In this document: one piece after another, positions 38,601 through 43,341 of the stretch
Position numbering within the stretch: position 1 is the stretch's first letter
Layout: each line of letters starts with the position of its first letter
Source of the DNA: Chiridota heheva
Taxonomy: Eukaryota; Echinodermata; Holothuroidea; Apodida; Chiridotidae
Direction of reading: 5' to 3'
Length of the DNA: 64,000 nucleotides
NCBI GenBank assembly: GCA_020152595.1
Contig: JAIGNY010001448.1
Span: 694,001 to 758,000 of the forward strand
Position numbers and translations under genes: made by a program
The notes under the pieces: model-generated
What the model was told of the DNA's origin: nothing
Seen by the model: the letters and a program-made list of their open reading frames with translations, nothing else
Databases searched by the model: none

Positions 38601-40024
38601 CAGGTTCTTTCGAGGTTTGCCTCCGTTGCTGTCAACGAATGGTGCCTTGTTCGGTTTGACTGTACCTCGCCGTGGTTTACTATGTTTTAGTTCTTCCCAC
38701 TCTTGAGGTCTTTCATCCTTCCGAGGTGAAAGAATTTCGATCCTTTAAACGGGATTCGGTTGTGTGAGTTTTCATACCAGCCATTAAAAAAAAAAAAAAA
38801 AAAAAAAAATGTGCGGCGATCTGAACTCCCTTCCTTCCTATCCTCGGTTGCAATCTGATTGCATATTATAGCATGGAAGGTAAGGTATAACTTGAAGTAA
38901 ATTTACCCGCTAAGCGTAGCGGGGATATTTCGAGAGTTATACTTACCTTCCATGCATCCATCCCGCCTCCCCCCTCTCGTTCAGGCCTCGGTGGAATGTT
39001 GAGTGAGGTGGTACAGAGGTATTATGGAGGTCAGGGCTTGGCTGGTTACTGCGTTTTTTAGGTTCGGTTAGAAGTGCGTTAGAATCAGGTCGTGTGACCA
39101 GATTGCATATTATAGCATGGAAGGTAAGTATAACTCTCGTAAATATCCCCGCTACGCTTAGCGTGGTAAATTTATTTCAAATTATATCCAAATCAAATCT
39201 GGCCTGCCAGACAATCCAATCTGGCCTACGAACAATAGTCATAGTGGAAAAATACATATAGTACGTTCCGATCGATCCGAATAGATCAGTACAAATTGCA
39301 AAATCATCGTTTATTTTGGGTTTTTCCAAGACAGATCAGCGAACTAGAACATTGCGGTTATCAAATAAAATGTCATCTTTAGTTTCGCTATAAAATAGGC
39401 AGACTCGTGGCGTGTCAAAGGAAGGCAGATAAAAGAACCACTGACATCTGATGTACATCCTTTTTGCACGTGCTCTCAGCTTGTTTGTTGTATTCAGGGA
39501 TTGTTTTGATGGGTTTTGTTTGTCATGTGATGCTGGTTTTGCCACCCTATTGACTCGCGGCCTGGGGCTGTTGTCAAATGGTGGTCCTTAAAAAAAAAAT
39601 CAATTAAGAAACCATGTTCTATGCTATCAATTTGCAAATGTCTTACCATGAGGCCTGTTAAAACGTGAAAATTAGGCAAACTTTTGCAAGGATGAGCAAA
39701 TCTTATTCAGACAATACAAAGAAAATGTCTGACCCATACACCTATGTTGTTACATGAAAGGTAAATTAATTCATTGCTGTATTAAATTTTCAGATAGCAG
39801 AACCATTTACCAGAAGCTCATCAGTGCTTTCATCTGAAACAGTCAAAATAGAGCTGCAGCAGGTGTATGAATGCCCGCTGTACAGGACATCTGCCAGAGC
39901 TGGGACCCTCTCATCTACTGGTCACTCAACTAACTTTGTAAGAGCAGTTAGTCTTCCTACAGAGCATTCACCAGACTTGTGGATACGAAGAGGTGTTGCA
40001 TTACTGTGTCAGCTTGATGATTGA
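2573..40024 (+). CDS. axonemal dynein heavy chain, 3' part (20 exons; AAA5 to C-terminus)
   Basis: Dynein heavy chains are AAA+ motors that move cilia and flagella along microtubules. The twenty exons listed separately join to about 1,289 codons. Family hallmarks in order: a WI..ME segment of AAA5 (2,574 on), LDP.L.P.L and FxxxYMTT..PNPHFLP (3,143-4,453), [22 protein letters not shown] of AAA6 (about 6,930), [14 protein letters not shown] (10,160), [11 protein letters not shown] (10,310/11,197), [12 protein letters not shown] (11,335), [12 protein letters not shown] (13,555), FGMHLNAE (17,775), and the C-terminal [12 protein letters not shown]...GVALLCQL ending at a TGA. N-terminal exons (stem, AAA1-4, stalk) lie upstream of the window. 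Relative to the usual family pattern there are three Ser/Gly/Arg-rich insertions. One exon (12,569-12,795) is a base short. Long-intron repeats are annotated separately. Subtype (inner-arm, single-headed DNAH6/14-like?) is not settled. The family call is firm. Confidence 0.95.
3143..3264 (+). CDS. dynein exon 2 (AAA5)
   Basis: The acceptor is GCATACAG|AAT and the donor TTTCAG|GTAAGA. It encodes [14 protein letters not shown]...[11 protein letters not shown] plus two bases of an Arg codon (phase 2). This matches the LENV.E.LDP and lGD..i.Y...FR elements of heavy chains. Confidence 0.92.
3438..3752. mobile_element. MITE-like element with inverted ends
   Basis: The ends pair as inverted repeats: TATTTGACATATTAAGCACC on the left against GGTGCTTATTATGTCAAATA on the right. 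Inside are further complementary pieces (AATAAGCGCCCACCCAAAATT against AATTTGGGCC...GGGCGCTTATT, slightly offset). It is about 315 bp with no coding capacity. The family of any parent transposase is not known. Confidence 0.7.
4324..4453 (+). CDS. dynein exon 3 (end of AAA5)
   Basis: The acceptor is CATTACAG|G and the donor CAACAG|GTTTGC. It completes the Arg codon and reads [14 protein letters not shown], then [19 protein letters not shown]. These are among the most conserved segments between AAA5 and AAA6. Confidence 0.94.
4798..4912 (+). CDS. dynein exon 4 (AAA5-AAA6 linker helix)
   Basis: The acceptor is TTCATAG|GAA and the donor GAAG|GTAAGG (phase 1). It encodes [20 protein letters not shown], then [17 protein letters not shown], a charged helix matching the family pattern E.P.LE..R..L......LK.LED.IL..L. 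Confidence 0.92.
5264..5732 (+). repeat. 52-bp minisatellite, nine copies
   Basis: Nine nearly identical units beginning CTTTTGTATACAGTCCTCAG and ending GGGATTACTGAGACTTG. Variants are GATTTGAG/GATTTTAG and one 1-base deletion. High copy identity points to recent expansion or gene-conversion-like homogenisation. Confidence 0.95.
5720..6287 (+). repeat. 71-bp minisatellite, eight copies
   Basis: Eight virtually identical units starting TGAGACTTGCTTAATTAAAC and ending GACATGCATAGTC. It begins in the last unit of the 52-bp array and shares the bases TGAGACTTGCTT with it, so the second array was seeded from the edge of the first. Confidence 0.95.
6475..6611 (+). CDS. dynein exon 5 (linker to AAA6)
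   Basis: The acceptor is TTCCTAG|GC and the donor CTGCCT|GTAAGC. It encodes [17 protein letters not shown]...[16 protein letters not shown], matching the family pattern G.ILDD..L...L..SK.....I......E....I...R..Y.P. Two minisatellites fill the intron before it. Confidence 0.94.
6869..7230 (+). CDS. dynein exon 6 (AAA6, with Ser/Arg/Gly-rich insertion)
   Basis: The acceptor is TTATTCAG|GTT and the donor CTACAG|GTGGGA (phase 2). It begins [20 protein letters not shown], then [13 protein letters not shown], as in all heavy chains. About 60 residues rich in Ser, Arg, Gly and Pro (approximately 7,000-7,180) follow, then the helix [17 protein letters not shown] that normally comes almost directly after the SLGWF helix. 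The insertion is in frame and inside one exon, so it is probably a real disordered loop and not a retained intron. Confidence 0.93.
7605..7758 (+). CDS. dynein exon 7 (AAA6)
   Basis: The acceptor is TCTTTTAG|G and the donor GGACAG|GTTAGT. It reads [20 protein letters not shown], matching the family's v.r.LFe.HkLlFsF segment, and ends [13 protein letters not shown] in phase 0. A LINE fragment begins only about 90 bp after the donor. Confidence 0.93.
7849..8515 (+). mobile_element. I-like LINE, 3' fragment (copy B)
   Basis: From GCAGCCGCTAAGCTTGCCC to a CAAA-rich tail the DNA closely matches the 3' end of the LINE at 16,400-17,059. It includes the post-RNase-H region ([18 protein letters not shown], then CNNCHC..., a CCHC-like pattern). 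It is 5'-truncated and sits in the intron directly after dynein exon 7. Confidence 0.88.
8516..9032. other. intron, nothing recognised
   Basis: AT-rich intronic sequence between the LINE fragment and dynein exon 8. No exon-like or RNA-like signal is seen. Confidence 0.5.
9033..9390 (+). CDS. dynein exon 8 (AAA6, second insertion)
   Basis: The acceptor is TTTACCCAG|GTC and the donor GATGCTG|GTGAGA (phase 1). It opens [20 protein letters not shown], carries about 40 residues rich in Ser, Thr, Gly and Gln, and returns to the family pattern with [20 protein letters not shown], then [10 protein letters not shown]. The W...W..C..L......F.G spacing supports the call. Confidence 0.9.
9391..10109. 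other. intron, nothing recognised
   Basis: Ordinary AT-rich intron of about 720 bp with no clear repeat or coding signal. Confidence 0.5.
10110..10334 (+). CDS. dynein exon 9
   Basis: The acceptor is TCTCATCAG|AT and the donor TCACCAG|GTGTGT (phase 1). It encodes [20 protein letters not shown], then [11 protein letters not shown] and [10 protein letters not shown], a core conserved motif series of the post-AAA6 region. Confidence 0.96.
10448..10655 (+). repeat. 18-bp minisatellite, about 12 copies
   Basis: Units of CTGAATTTCAACCACCCC, with a few variants (CCTCTG, CCTAAA, TTAGACC). It is intronic, and open frames through it are an effect of the 18-bp period. Confidence 0.93.
11197..11407 (+). 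CDS. dynein exon 10
   Basis: The acceptor is CATTGTAG|GT and the donor GAAGG|GTAAGT (phase 2). It reads [16 protein letters not shown], then [15 protein letters not shown] and [20 protein letters not shown], a near-invariant family signature. Confidence 0.97.
11432..11963 (+). mobile_element. I-like LINE, diverged 3' fragment (copy C)
   Basis: GACATCAAAGCCGCTTATTA and later TCTCGTAAAGACCCAGTCTA through the terminal TCGTCAAACAAACAAACAAG follow the same order as copy A but with many substitutions and indels. It is an older insertion or a related subfamily, in the intron after dynein exon 10. Confidence 0.8.
12257..12359 (+). CDS. dynein exon 11
   Basis: The acceptor is GTCTTGCAG|A and the donor CTCAAG|GTTTGT, phase 0 at the end. 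It encodes [20 protein letters not shown], then [11 protein letters not shown], equivalent to the family's FRLWLts.P...FP..vLQ.g.K. Confidence 0.95.
12569..12795 (+). CDS. dynein exon 12 with an apparent 1-base deletion
   Basis: The acceptor is TCTGTCCAG|ATG and the donor CTTGAG|GTGTGT. The upstream frame gives MTVES, then reads into TGA. The following sequence gives [10 protein letters not shown]...[20 protein letters not shown] in another frame. The family expects M-T-x-E-x-P-x-G-L-[KR]-A-N-L, so one base is missing in the C-run near 12,581-12,586. The exon is 227 nt, one short of 76 codons, while both neighbouring exons meet it in phase 0. This is a sequencing or assembly error or a real null lesion. 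Confidence 0.9.
12796..13466. other. intron with a short CA/TA microsatellite
   Basis: The only structured part is an ACACACATA-type microsatellite near 13,240-13,270. Nothing else is recognised. Confidence 0.6.
13467..13664 (+). CDS. dynein exon 13
   Basis: The acceptor is CTTGACAG|GTC and the donor GATAAG|GTAAAT, exactly 66 codons. It contains [20 protein letters not shown], then [13 protein letters not shown], a hallmark of axonemal heavy chains. The truncated I-like LINE begins about 95 bp downstream. Confidence 0.97.
13758..17059 (+). mobile_element. I-like non-LTR retrotransposon with RNase H, 5'-truncated and frameshifted (copy A)
   Basis: A LINE of the RNase-H-bearing type (I, Ingi, Nimb or similar clade). 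In order: the end of the APE endonuclease with GSDHYPL (13,809-13,829); a linker [20 protein letters not shown] (from about 14,048); RT with [20 protein letters not shown], then WRTAIVIP (14,490-14,670), [20 protein letters not shown] (14,705 on), [10 protein letters not shown] (14,913), GRPQGS (15,078), VDDFTIFY (15,175); then RNase H and a post-RNase-H tail. It ends in (CAAA)n. Several frameshifts and stops break the RT. The catalytic Tyr before VDD reads His. It is a dead copy, and at 3.3 kb the most complete of four in the window. Confidence 0.92.
15933..16775 (+). pseudogene. LINE RNase H and C-terminal region of copy A
   Basis: An open stretch of about 280 codons inside copy [19 protein letters not shown], then [18 protein letters not shown] and [20 protein letters not shown] carry the four RNase H acidic residues (D in YTDGS, E in AEAKA, D in SDSKA, D in NDRAD). 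After it [14 protein letters not shown] is the usual tail of such elements. The domain looks intact, but the RT upstream is broken, so no functional protein is expected. Confidence 0.85.
17095..17280 (+). repeat. about 50-bp tandem repeat, four copies
   Basis: Four diverged units around TCCAGCAGACAATGTTCTTA and GCTTTTCCTCAGATTT. It lies immediately after the LINE tail. Confidence 0.85.
17688..17881 (+). CDS. dynein exon 14
   Basis: The acceptor is TGCCTTAG|GTG and the donor ATGATGGG|GTAAGG (phase 2). It encodes [37 protein letters not shown], then [11 protein letters not shown], matching the family pattern Y..Yi..LP..d.PevFGmH.NA. Confidence 0.96.
18397..19466. mobile_element. non-autonomous DNA transposon with piggyBac-like ends
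   Basis: The element starts CCCTTACTCTACCA after TTAA (18,393-18,396). It ends TGGTAGAGTAAGGG before TTAA (19,467-19,470). The 14-bp inverted ends are perfect. TTAA target duplication plus CCC ends is the piggyBac superfamily pattern. The 1,070-bp interior has no transposase frame and includes a tRNA-like stretch on the - strand. Confidence 0.85.
18809..18883 (-). other. tRNA-like sequence (pseudo-tRNA or SINE head)
   Basis: On the - strand GGGTTCGAGTCTCG fits an RNA polymerase III B box and GTGGTGCAGAGG resembles an A box at tRNA spacing. The acceptor arms do not clearly pair, so this is probably a tRNA-derived remnant inside the piggyBac-like element. Confidence 0.45.
19471..20767. other. 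intron, nothing recognised apart from a poly-A run
   Basis: About 1.3 kb of AT-rich intron. An A-run at about 20,141-20,157 is the only structured stretch, and no exon is supported here. Confidence 0.5.
20768..21003 (+). CDS. dynein exon 15 (third low-complexity insertion)
   Basis: The acceptor is ATCACCCAG|A and the donor [32 protein letters not shown], then LP, fits the family. About 50 residues rich in Glu, Lys, Ala, Gly and Met follow to the exon end, where other heavy chains are short. Only the first third is conserved, but both phases fit the neighbouring exons. Confidence 0.85.
21004..21407. other. intron, nothing recognised
   Basis: About 400 bp between dynein exons 15 and 16 with no feature. 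Confidence 0.5.
21408..21628 (+). CDS. dynein exon 16 (C-terminal domain)
   Basis: The acceptor is CTTTTCAG|AC and the donor TGGCAG|GTTTGT. It reads [20 protein letters not shown], then [19 protein letters not shown] and VPKTW, a canonical series of the dynein C-terminal domain. Confidence 0.97.
21812..22040 (+). CDS. dynein exon 17 (C-terminal domain)
   Basis: The acceptor is GATTGCAG|CAA and the donor CCACAAG|GTATAT (phase 1). It encodes [20 protein letters not shown] and, at the end, [14 protein letters not shown], joining to GFLTAV in the next exon 8 kb away. FFPQGFLT is a family signature, so the long intron is real. That intron holds the first DIRS element. Confidence 0.96.
22256..22383 (+). 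repeat. left inverted terminal repeat of DIRS element 1
   Basis: It starts ATTTACTTCAAATTATACC and runs to CTCTGTGGCTCAC. It is complementary, with some mismatches, to 28,772-28,895. It contains the near-palindrome GGTCTCAGAGACC. Confidence 0.88.
23630..23870 (+). repeat. ACGGCTCCA-type tandem units in the DIRS 1 leader
   Basis: Three diverged units of about 75 bp carry CACGGCCATCCACGGCTCCA or a variant followed by TAAGTTAAGGTAA-like DNA. The motif recalls the ACGGTTCC arrays of DIRS element 2. Confidence 0.6.
23955..24550 (+). pseudogene. gag-like remnant of DIRS element 1
   Basis: From ATG at 23,955 ([16 protein letters not shown]...) frames are broken by stops. Pro-rich and Glu/Asp-rich pieces follow (for example [20 protein letters not shown] at about 24,250). 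The order before RT suits a DIRS gag-like product. There is no diagnostic domain, so the call rests on position. Confidence 0.5.
24540..25330 (+). pseudogene. reverse transcriptase remnant of DIRS element 1
   Basis: [20 protein letters not shown], then [52 protein letters not shown] and [20 protein letters not shown] are classic DIRS RT blocks, in two or three frames. A perfect 41-bp duplication (24,953-24,993 and 24,994-25,034) follows, and the catalytic DD segment expected after VVAAYL is missing. [13 protein letters not shown] marks the RT end. Confidence 0.88.
25340..26240. mobile_element. candidate 0.9-kb insertion within DIRS element 1
   Basis: AT-rich DNA separates the end of RT from the start of RNase H. 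It is flanked by TTAA at 25,336-25,339 and 26,241-26,244. Weakly similar inverted ends (AAATTTGTCATAT against AAAGTTTGTCTGG). It contains a perfect 18-bp palindrome GTACACTGTACAGTGTAC (25,642-25,659) and three 19-bp units at 26,117-26,173. No coding sequence is seen. Confidence 0.45.
26245..26740 (+). pseudogene. RNase H region of DIRS element 1
   Basis: [15 protein letters not shown] leads into [60 protein letters not shown] and [15 protein letters not shown]. The acidic residues (D in TTDAS, E in LELEA, D in CTDNT) are present. It is one open stretch of about 120 codons after a stop at 26,366. Confidence 0.88.
27040..28330 (+). pseudogene. tyrosine recombinase of DIRS element 1, interrupted
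   Basis: [16 protein letters not shown] at 27,385 is the usual N-terminal SALH.GFPDG.PV block. The gene is then split by a LINE fragment. It resumes with [20 protein letters not shown], then [20 protein letters not shown]. The C-terminal catalytic parts are visible in another frame: [13 protein letters not shown] (HxxR, 28,194 on) and FVSAYLKD with the nucleophile-position Tyr (28,302-28,316). Stops and frame changes make it inactive. Confidence 0.85.
27456..27665 (+). mobile_element. I-like LINE 3' end nested in DIRS element 1 (copy D)
   Basis: AACCATATTTAGTCCTCCTC through GTTAAGCCCTCATCAAACAA matches 16,837-17,050 of copy A closely. It is a 210-bp 5'-truncated insert in the recombinase gene, so the LINE family was active after the DIRS element arrived. 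Confidence 0.9.
28600..28715 (+). repeat. internal complementary region of DIRS element 1
   Basis: The first half (TTTATAGCATAGAAGGTAAG, GTATAATTTGAAGTAAATTC) is complementary to the outer edge of the left ITR. The second half (GGGGTATTTATGAGAATTAC) is complementary to the outer edge of the right ITR. This is the layout expected of a DIRS circle-junction template. Confidence 0.85.
28772..28923 (+). repeat. right inverted terminal repeat of DIRS element 1
   Basis: It starts GTGAGCCACAGAGGGG, complementary to the left ITR, and runs on past it to a small hairpin CCCGCTAACCAAGCGGGG (28,903-28,920). Confidence 0.85.
28924..30059. other. intron, nothing recognised
   Basis: Flanking intron after DIRS element 1. 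A short G/C-rich inverted stretch lies near 29,760-29,780 (CCCCCCAATTGGGGGCCCC), otherwise no feature. Confidence 0.5.
30060..30217 (+). CDS. dynein exon 18 (C-terminal domain)
   Basis: The acceptor is TTTTTCTAG|GT and the donor TACAAG|GTGAGA. It reads [20 protein letters not shown], then TFDFKV, matching the FLT...Q.hARk..i.iD.L.f.f pattern of heavy chains. Confidence 0.96.
30218..30795. other. intron, nothing recognised
   Basis: About 580 bp of intron between dynein exons 18 and 19 with no repeat or coding signal noticed. Confidence 0.5.
30796..30942 (+). CDS. dynein exon 19 (C-terminal domain)
   Basis: The acceptor is ATGTTACAG|GGC and the donor AAGAAG|GTAATA, exactly 49 codons. [19 protein letters not shown], then LPEIHFIPK, is the family's dGv.v.GLfLdgArwd...LP.ihf segment. 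The following intron (8.85 kb) carries the second DIRS-ended element. Confidence 0.96.
31497..31642 (+). repeat. left inverted terminal repeat of DIRS element 2
   Basis: It runs from TTTACTTCAAGTTATACC to CTGTACCACCTCACTC. Bases 31,523-31,642 are an exact reverse complement of 39,001-39,120. The ITR resembles that of DIRS element 3 (ATTCTAACGCACTTCTAACC against ATTCTAATGCACTTCTAACC). Confidence 0.95.
32800..33620 (+). repeat. ACGGTTCC / CGGCCCGTTGTTACGG array
   Basis: About eleven copies of CGGCCCGTTGTTACGGGGC or close variants are interspersed with GGACGGTTCCATTGGACGG and ACGGTTCCATACGG blocks in changing order. The arrays lack stops in several frames, so long open frames here are artefacts. 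A second smaller group lies at 34,230-34,410. Confidence 0.93.
33640..36130 (+). repeat. irregular long tandem units inside DIRS element 2
   Basis: A recurring module reads AAGTATAGCATTGACAGCTA, TTAGCTACGCAGTTCCACGG, GTGTGAACGCAATTAAGA, CACCAGTATCATGGACATG, GGACAGGTCC, then GCGTGCAAACGCTTCT. The GGACAGGTCC-type anchor falls near 33,820, 34,668, 35,171, 35,444 and 35,955, so spacing varies from about 270 to 850 bp. Some modules carry short extra arrays. Confidence 0.85.
36131..37779 (+). other. GC-richer interior of DIRS element 2, unidentified
   Basis: There are scattered pieces of the same module (GCAGCTACCGGTTTCGTAGC, GTAGCCACGCAGCTTTTGC) up to about 37,000, then unique sequence with short open frames that match nothing recognised. 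Base composition differs from the host intron. Confidence 0.45.
37780..38160 (+). pseudogene. tyrosine recombinase N-terminal trace in DIRS element 2
   Basis: TCTTGGGAG-like DNA with GCTCCGGCGGACTGCATCTC, TCCCGGAGCGCCGTTTGATG and, at about 38,090-38,145, CAGCTATCCACCAGGGTTTT followed by TTTGACTCGCGACCACTGG aligns with 41,205-41,540 of DIRS element 3. There it encodes the A-I-H-x-G-F-P block before the recombinase core. The catalytic part is absent. Confidence 0.6.
38846..38967 (+). repeat. internal complementary region of DIRS element 2
   Basis: TTATAGCATGGAAGGTAAGG, then ATAACTTGAAGTAAATTTAC pairs with the left outer edge. GATATTTCGAGAGTTATACT, then TACCTTCCATGC pairs with the right edge. 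The joint is a hairpin CCCGCTAAGCGTAGCGGGG (38,906-38,924). Confidence 0.92.
39001..39165 (+). repeat. right inverted terminal repeat of DIRS element 2
   Basis: An exact complement of the left ITR over 120 bp, followed by GGTAAGTATAACTCTCGTAA and the hairpin CCCCGCTACGCTTAGCGTGG. Confidence 0.93.
39166..39793. other. intron, nothing recognised
   Basis: Host intron between DIRS element 2 and the terminal dynein exon, with no feature beyond an A-run at about 39,590. Confidence 0.5.
39794..40024 (+). CDS. dynein exon 20, terminal exon with stop
   Basis: The acceptor is AATTTTCAG|ATA. It reads [31 protein letters not shown], then [14 protein letters not shown] and TGA (40,022-40,024). The closing ALLCQL is typical of axonemal heavy chains, so the C-terminus is complete. 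Confidence 0.97.
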   Translation: MAEPFTRSSSVLSSETVKIELQQVYECPLYRTSARAGTLSSTGHSTNFVRAVSLPTEHSPDLWIRRGVALLCQLDD

Positions 40025-40749
40025 TAGCACAGGATATAAAAGAGTATGAGAAGTGTTTTAGTGTAGGAAATGTCTTTCATTGTTCAAATCAAAATTAAAA
40101 TATCATCTCTCCAAAATGCATCAAAGTTTCTTCCCCATCCAGTGCCTATATAAGTCTTCCTTGATCCAAGTGCTCAATCTTCCACAGATATGCCAAACAT
40201 ACATGTCAGCCTCTGCTGAAATCCCAATTAAGTTGTGGTTGTGATCACCACTAGGTGTAGTAGATCAATTGAAATCCATATTAGAGCCAGGTAGGCTCAT
40301 CACACCGGTGTTTAATCTACGATTTCTTTGGCATAAGTGGAAGAGAGCACATGACTGCTGCTGGACAGAATGATAGTCCATCACAGGTTAACTCCCAAGT
40401 ACTGCTAGTACTCATATTAAGACTAAGTGAAGTGGAGGAAATACAGTGAAGTGCTAATACTCAGTCCACAAATTACTTTTAAAGAGTTTCCTATCATATA
40501 ATGAAAATCTCTCAAAGAGTTGCATTCCTTTCAGTATGAAGATCACAATTTGGGATACATGTTTGCTTATTTTTACTCAATTTGTGAGAGCAACTCATGT
40601 GACAACTGATCTAATTTGTATAATATGATTCAAATTCGCCCATCAATGTAGTCTTTTCTTAGATATCAATTATGTGAAAGACCAGTTTTTGGTGGTGTTA
40701 TCTGACAACTTGCTCTTCCACCATTTTGGTTGTGAATATCAAACTTTAA
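40025..40749 (+). other. dynein 3' untranslated and flanking region
   Basis: It follows the dynein stop codon. An ATTAAA variant polyadenylation signal occurs at about 40,094. No canonical AATAAA stands out, so the transcript end is not fixed. Confidence 0.5.
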
Positions 40750-42918
40750 TATTTACTTAATGTTATATCTTCCCTTCCATGCTGTAAATATGCAATTTGG
40801 TCCCTAATCTGATTCTAATGCACTTCTAACCGAACTTAAAACTTTAGTTACCTACACAGTCCTGACCCCCAGTTTACCTCTCTAATTCCTCAATTTTCTT
40901 CAATATGGCTGGGAACTGGTCTGGAATTTCAACTCAAATTTCACCTTTTTTTATACCACTTTCTCTTAGCAGCTCCAACCATTAAGATTTCCCACTGGTT
41001 TGTCTTTCTCTTCACAATCAAAGGGACTCACTATGTGCGTTACGCCTTTCCGCCATTCGCGTTAGTACCAAGGGTACTAAGCAAGGCGATGTACAACCGG
41101 TAGCACCCATTTGGTCCGGCCAACTGTGGTTCCCTCAGCTGTTCAAACTTTTTGCAGGCTGTCCATACGAACTTTCGGTCAGAGATGACTTACGTCTCAT
41201 TCTCCAGGCTCCGGCAAACTGCACCACAATCCCAGAGCACTTCATTTGACTGCTATGACCTCTGTCTGCCATTCCTTGGTGTAGGGTGTAGGAATGTCAT
41301 TCTGAGGATTCCGAGACTATTTGGGGATGTTTTCTCCCAGACTCGGATTCTCACGAATCTGGTGTCAGATTCGATCAGTTTCCCCCATATTCGGCATCTC
41401 TTGGTGATGTAACCGATTTCTTACTATACCAGTCTGATCTGGGTATTGCATTGATACAGTCAAGGGCTTTGAAAAGCTGTAACAGCCATCCACTGAGGCT
41501 TTCCAGTTGGGTCGATGGTCACAGACTCGCGACCACTGGAGAAGTTAGGGAAAAGAATCTTCTTATAAAGACGACTTTTCAAGAATCTTGCATCCCTGTG
41601 GGTCATGCAAGTTGTCTCAGGCCACTGGTGAAAGCTCTGCTTGAGCCACCCCGCATGTGCCCACTTAGGGAGTTGACGCTTATGAGAGTTTTCTGCTTTC
41701 CGCAGACTCTACGAAGCATAGAGGTGCTATTTATGCACTTTCTCTCAAAGAAGGTTATATTCATCTTTCTCCCGGAGCCAGTATTCTTACCGTCGCTTTC
41801 TGCACTTTCAGACCCATCAAAAAACGGTATGGTGCCCTGTCTGGCGTCTGTAGAATTGCATTAAACGTACGCAGCCACTGCTCAGTGATGCAAAAACATT
41901 TTTTGTTTCGTTACGGAGATCTCATTGTACTGTGTCGCGAGACACTATCTCATAATGGATCGTTCAAAACAATCTCTTAAAATGGTCGGCATTGTTCATG
42001 GAACAGCCAGGGTATGCATTAAGGTTGGAGGCATAGCCCCTTATAAGGGATAATTCGCGCAACGTTGGGAAAACGCCTGCCACATTTATTCCCTTGCATT
42101 TACTTGACTTACTTTACGAAATTCGTGTTACCCCGCTAAATTTTGCTTTAACAAAGTTGCGCGTAATTTTTTTCCATGGCTCGGGAATTTCTTAATTCAC
42201 CTTAGCTAACACACTCTTTATTTTCGATTGTGTTATTACTAAACAGTTCTGTCTCATGGATGGACTTGGTGAGTTTTTGTTGCGTTAATTTAAACACTGC
42301 TATAGATACTGCTATGATATTTATATCGTATCAGAACACTCTTTTTGTTGGCATATTTTTTGAGATACTAACTCATGTTCATGCAGCAATTGCCTCAGTT
42401 AATGCCAATGGGTAGTGACCTGTTTAGCTTGACTGTAACTAGGAGATACTTACAATAAGTTATCAGTAATTCCTGTTTAGAGGTATTTTGCTTTTAGAGG
42501 ATAAGGTTTTATATACTCTAAATAAGGAAAAACTTTTTAGTTTTCAGGCCAGCTATTGTAGACTTCGGACCTGAACTCCCTTCCTTTCGATCCTAGGTTG
42601 CGATCTGATTGCAATATTTATAGCATGGAAGGTAAGATATAGTTTGAAATTAATTTACCCTGCTTTGAGTAGGGGGGATGTTGTTGAGAGTTATACTTAC
42701 CTTCCATGCATCTCGCCAACCTCCCCTCTCGTTCAGGCCTCGGTGGAATGTTAAGTGAGGGATTGGAGATGTAAACTGGAGGTCAAGGCTGGGTAGGTAA
42801 CTACGTTTTTAAGGTCAATTAGAAGTGCGTTAGAATCAAGTGAGGGACCAGATTGCATATGTATAGCATGGAAGGTAAGTATAACTCTCATAAATATCCC
42901 CGCTACTCAGAGCGTGGT
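40750..42918 (+). mobile_element. internally deleted DIRS element (DIRS element 3)
   Basis: A left ITR (40,750-40,894), right ITR (42,753-42,918) and internal complementary region (42,596-42,713) are all present. The ITRs differ from each other by many substitutions and indels, so this copy is older than element 2, to which its ITR is most similar. The 1.7-kb interior keeps only recombinase-like DNA. It lies 0.7 kb after the dynein stop, + orientation. Confidence 0.85.
41020..42090 (+). pseudogene. tyrosine recombinase remnant of DIRS element 3
   Basis: SCIPVGHASCLRPLVKALLE, then PPRMCPLRELTLMRVFCFPQ corresponds to [13 protein letters not shown]...[13 protein letters not shown] in element 1. 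A weak KTPATFI match near 42,075 resembles the [10 protein letters not shown] end. The HxxR block was not found. Multiple stops are present. Confidence 0.7.
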
Positions 42919-43341
42919 AAATTTTAGAATATTGAATATTATCTTACACCTTGATTACATTACTTCCAGAGAAATATATTTTTTCTAATATATCATAATA
43001 AGAATTCATGCAGTGCTTGTAATAAGAAATATATCCGTCCATTCTAGCCGTCTTACAATTTTTATTGAGATTTCTATACAAGTTGCTATATTTTAAAAGA
43101 CTGAAAAAATAATTTAAGGTTTTATTACTGTAATATATAACTGTAAAAGGTAATAAATGTAAATCCAACTTTTTGTGTAATGTGTGATTTTGAGGGAGAG
43201 TATCAGAAGTAGGAGTCTCTTGTCTTGCACTTCTTCCTAATCTTTAGTTTCATATGCTGTAGGAGAGGAGGGTCCTACATTTTCCATCAACCAGAGTTAA
43301 GAAATAATTTTCTAGACATGACTTGTTCTTCTCCTTAAAAT
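42919..43341. other. intergenic, nothing recognised
   Basis: About 420 bp of AT-rich DNA without repeat or coding signal. Confidence 0.5.

Larger units (their letters stand above)
31497..39165 (+). mobile_element. DIRS-ended element filled with GC-rich repeat arrays (DIRS element 2)
   Basis: The ends are DIRS-type inverted terminal repeats with an internal complementary region at 38,846-38,967. The inner 120 bp of the two ITRs are identical, so the insertion looks recent. No RT or RNase H blocks were found. Instead 32,800-34,430 is made of ACGGTTCC/CGGCCCGTTGTTACGGGGC units and 33,640-36,130 of irregular 0.27-0.85-kb units. Only recombinase-like N-terminal traces remain (37,780-38,150). The interior is richer in G+C than the surrounding intron. 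It would have to depend on other copies for movement. Confidence 0.85.
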
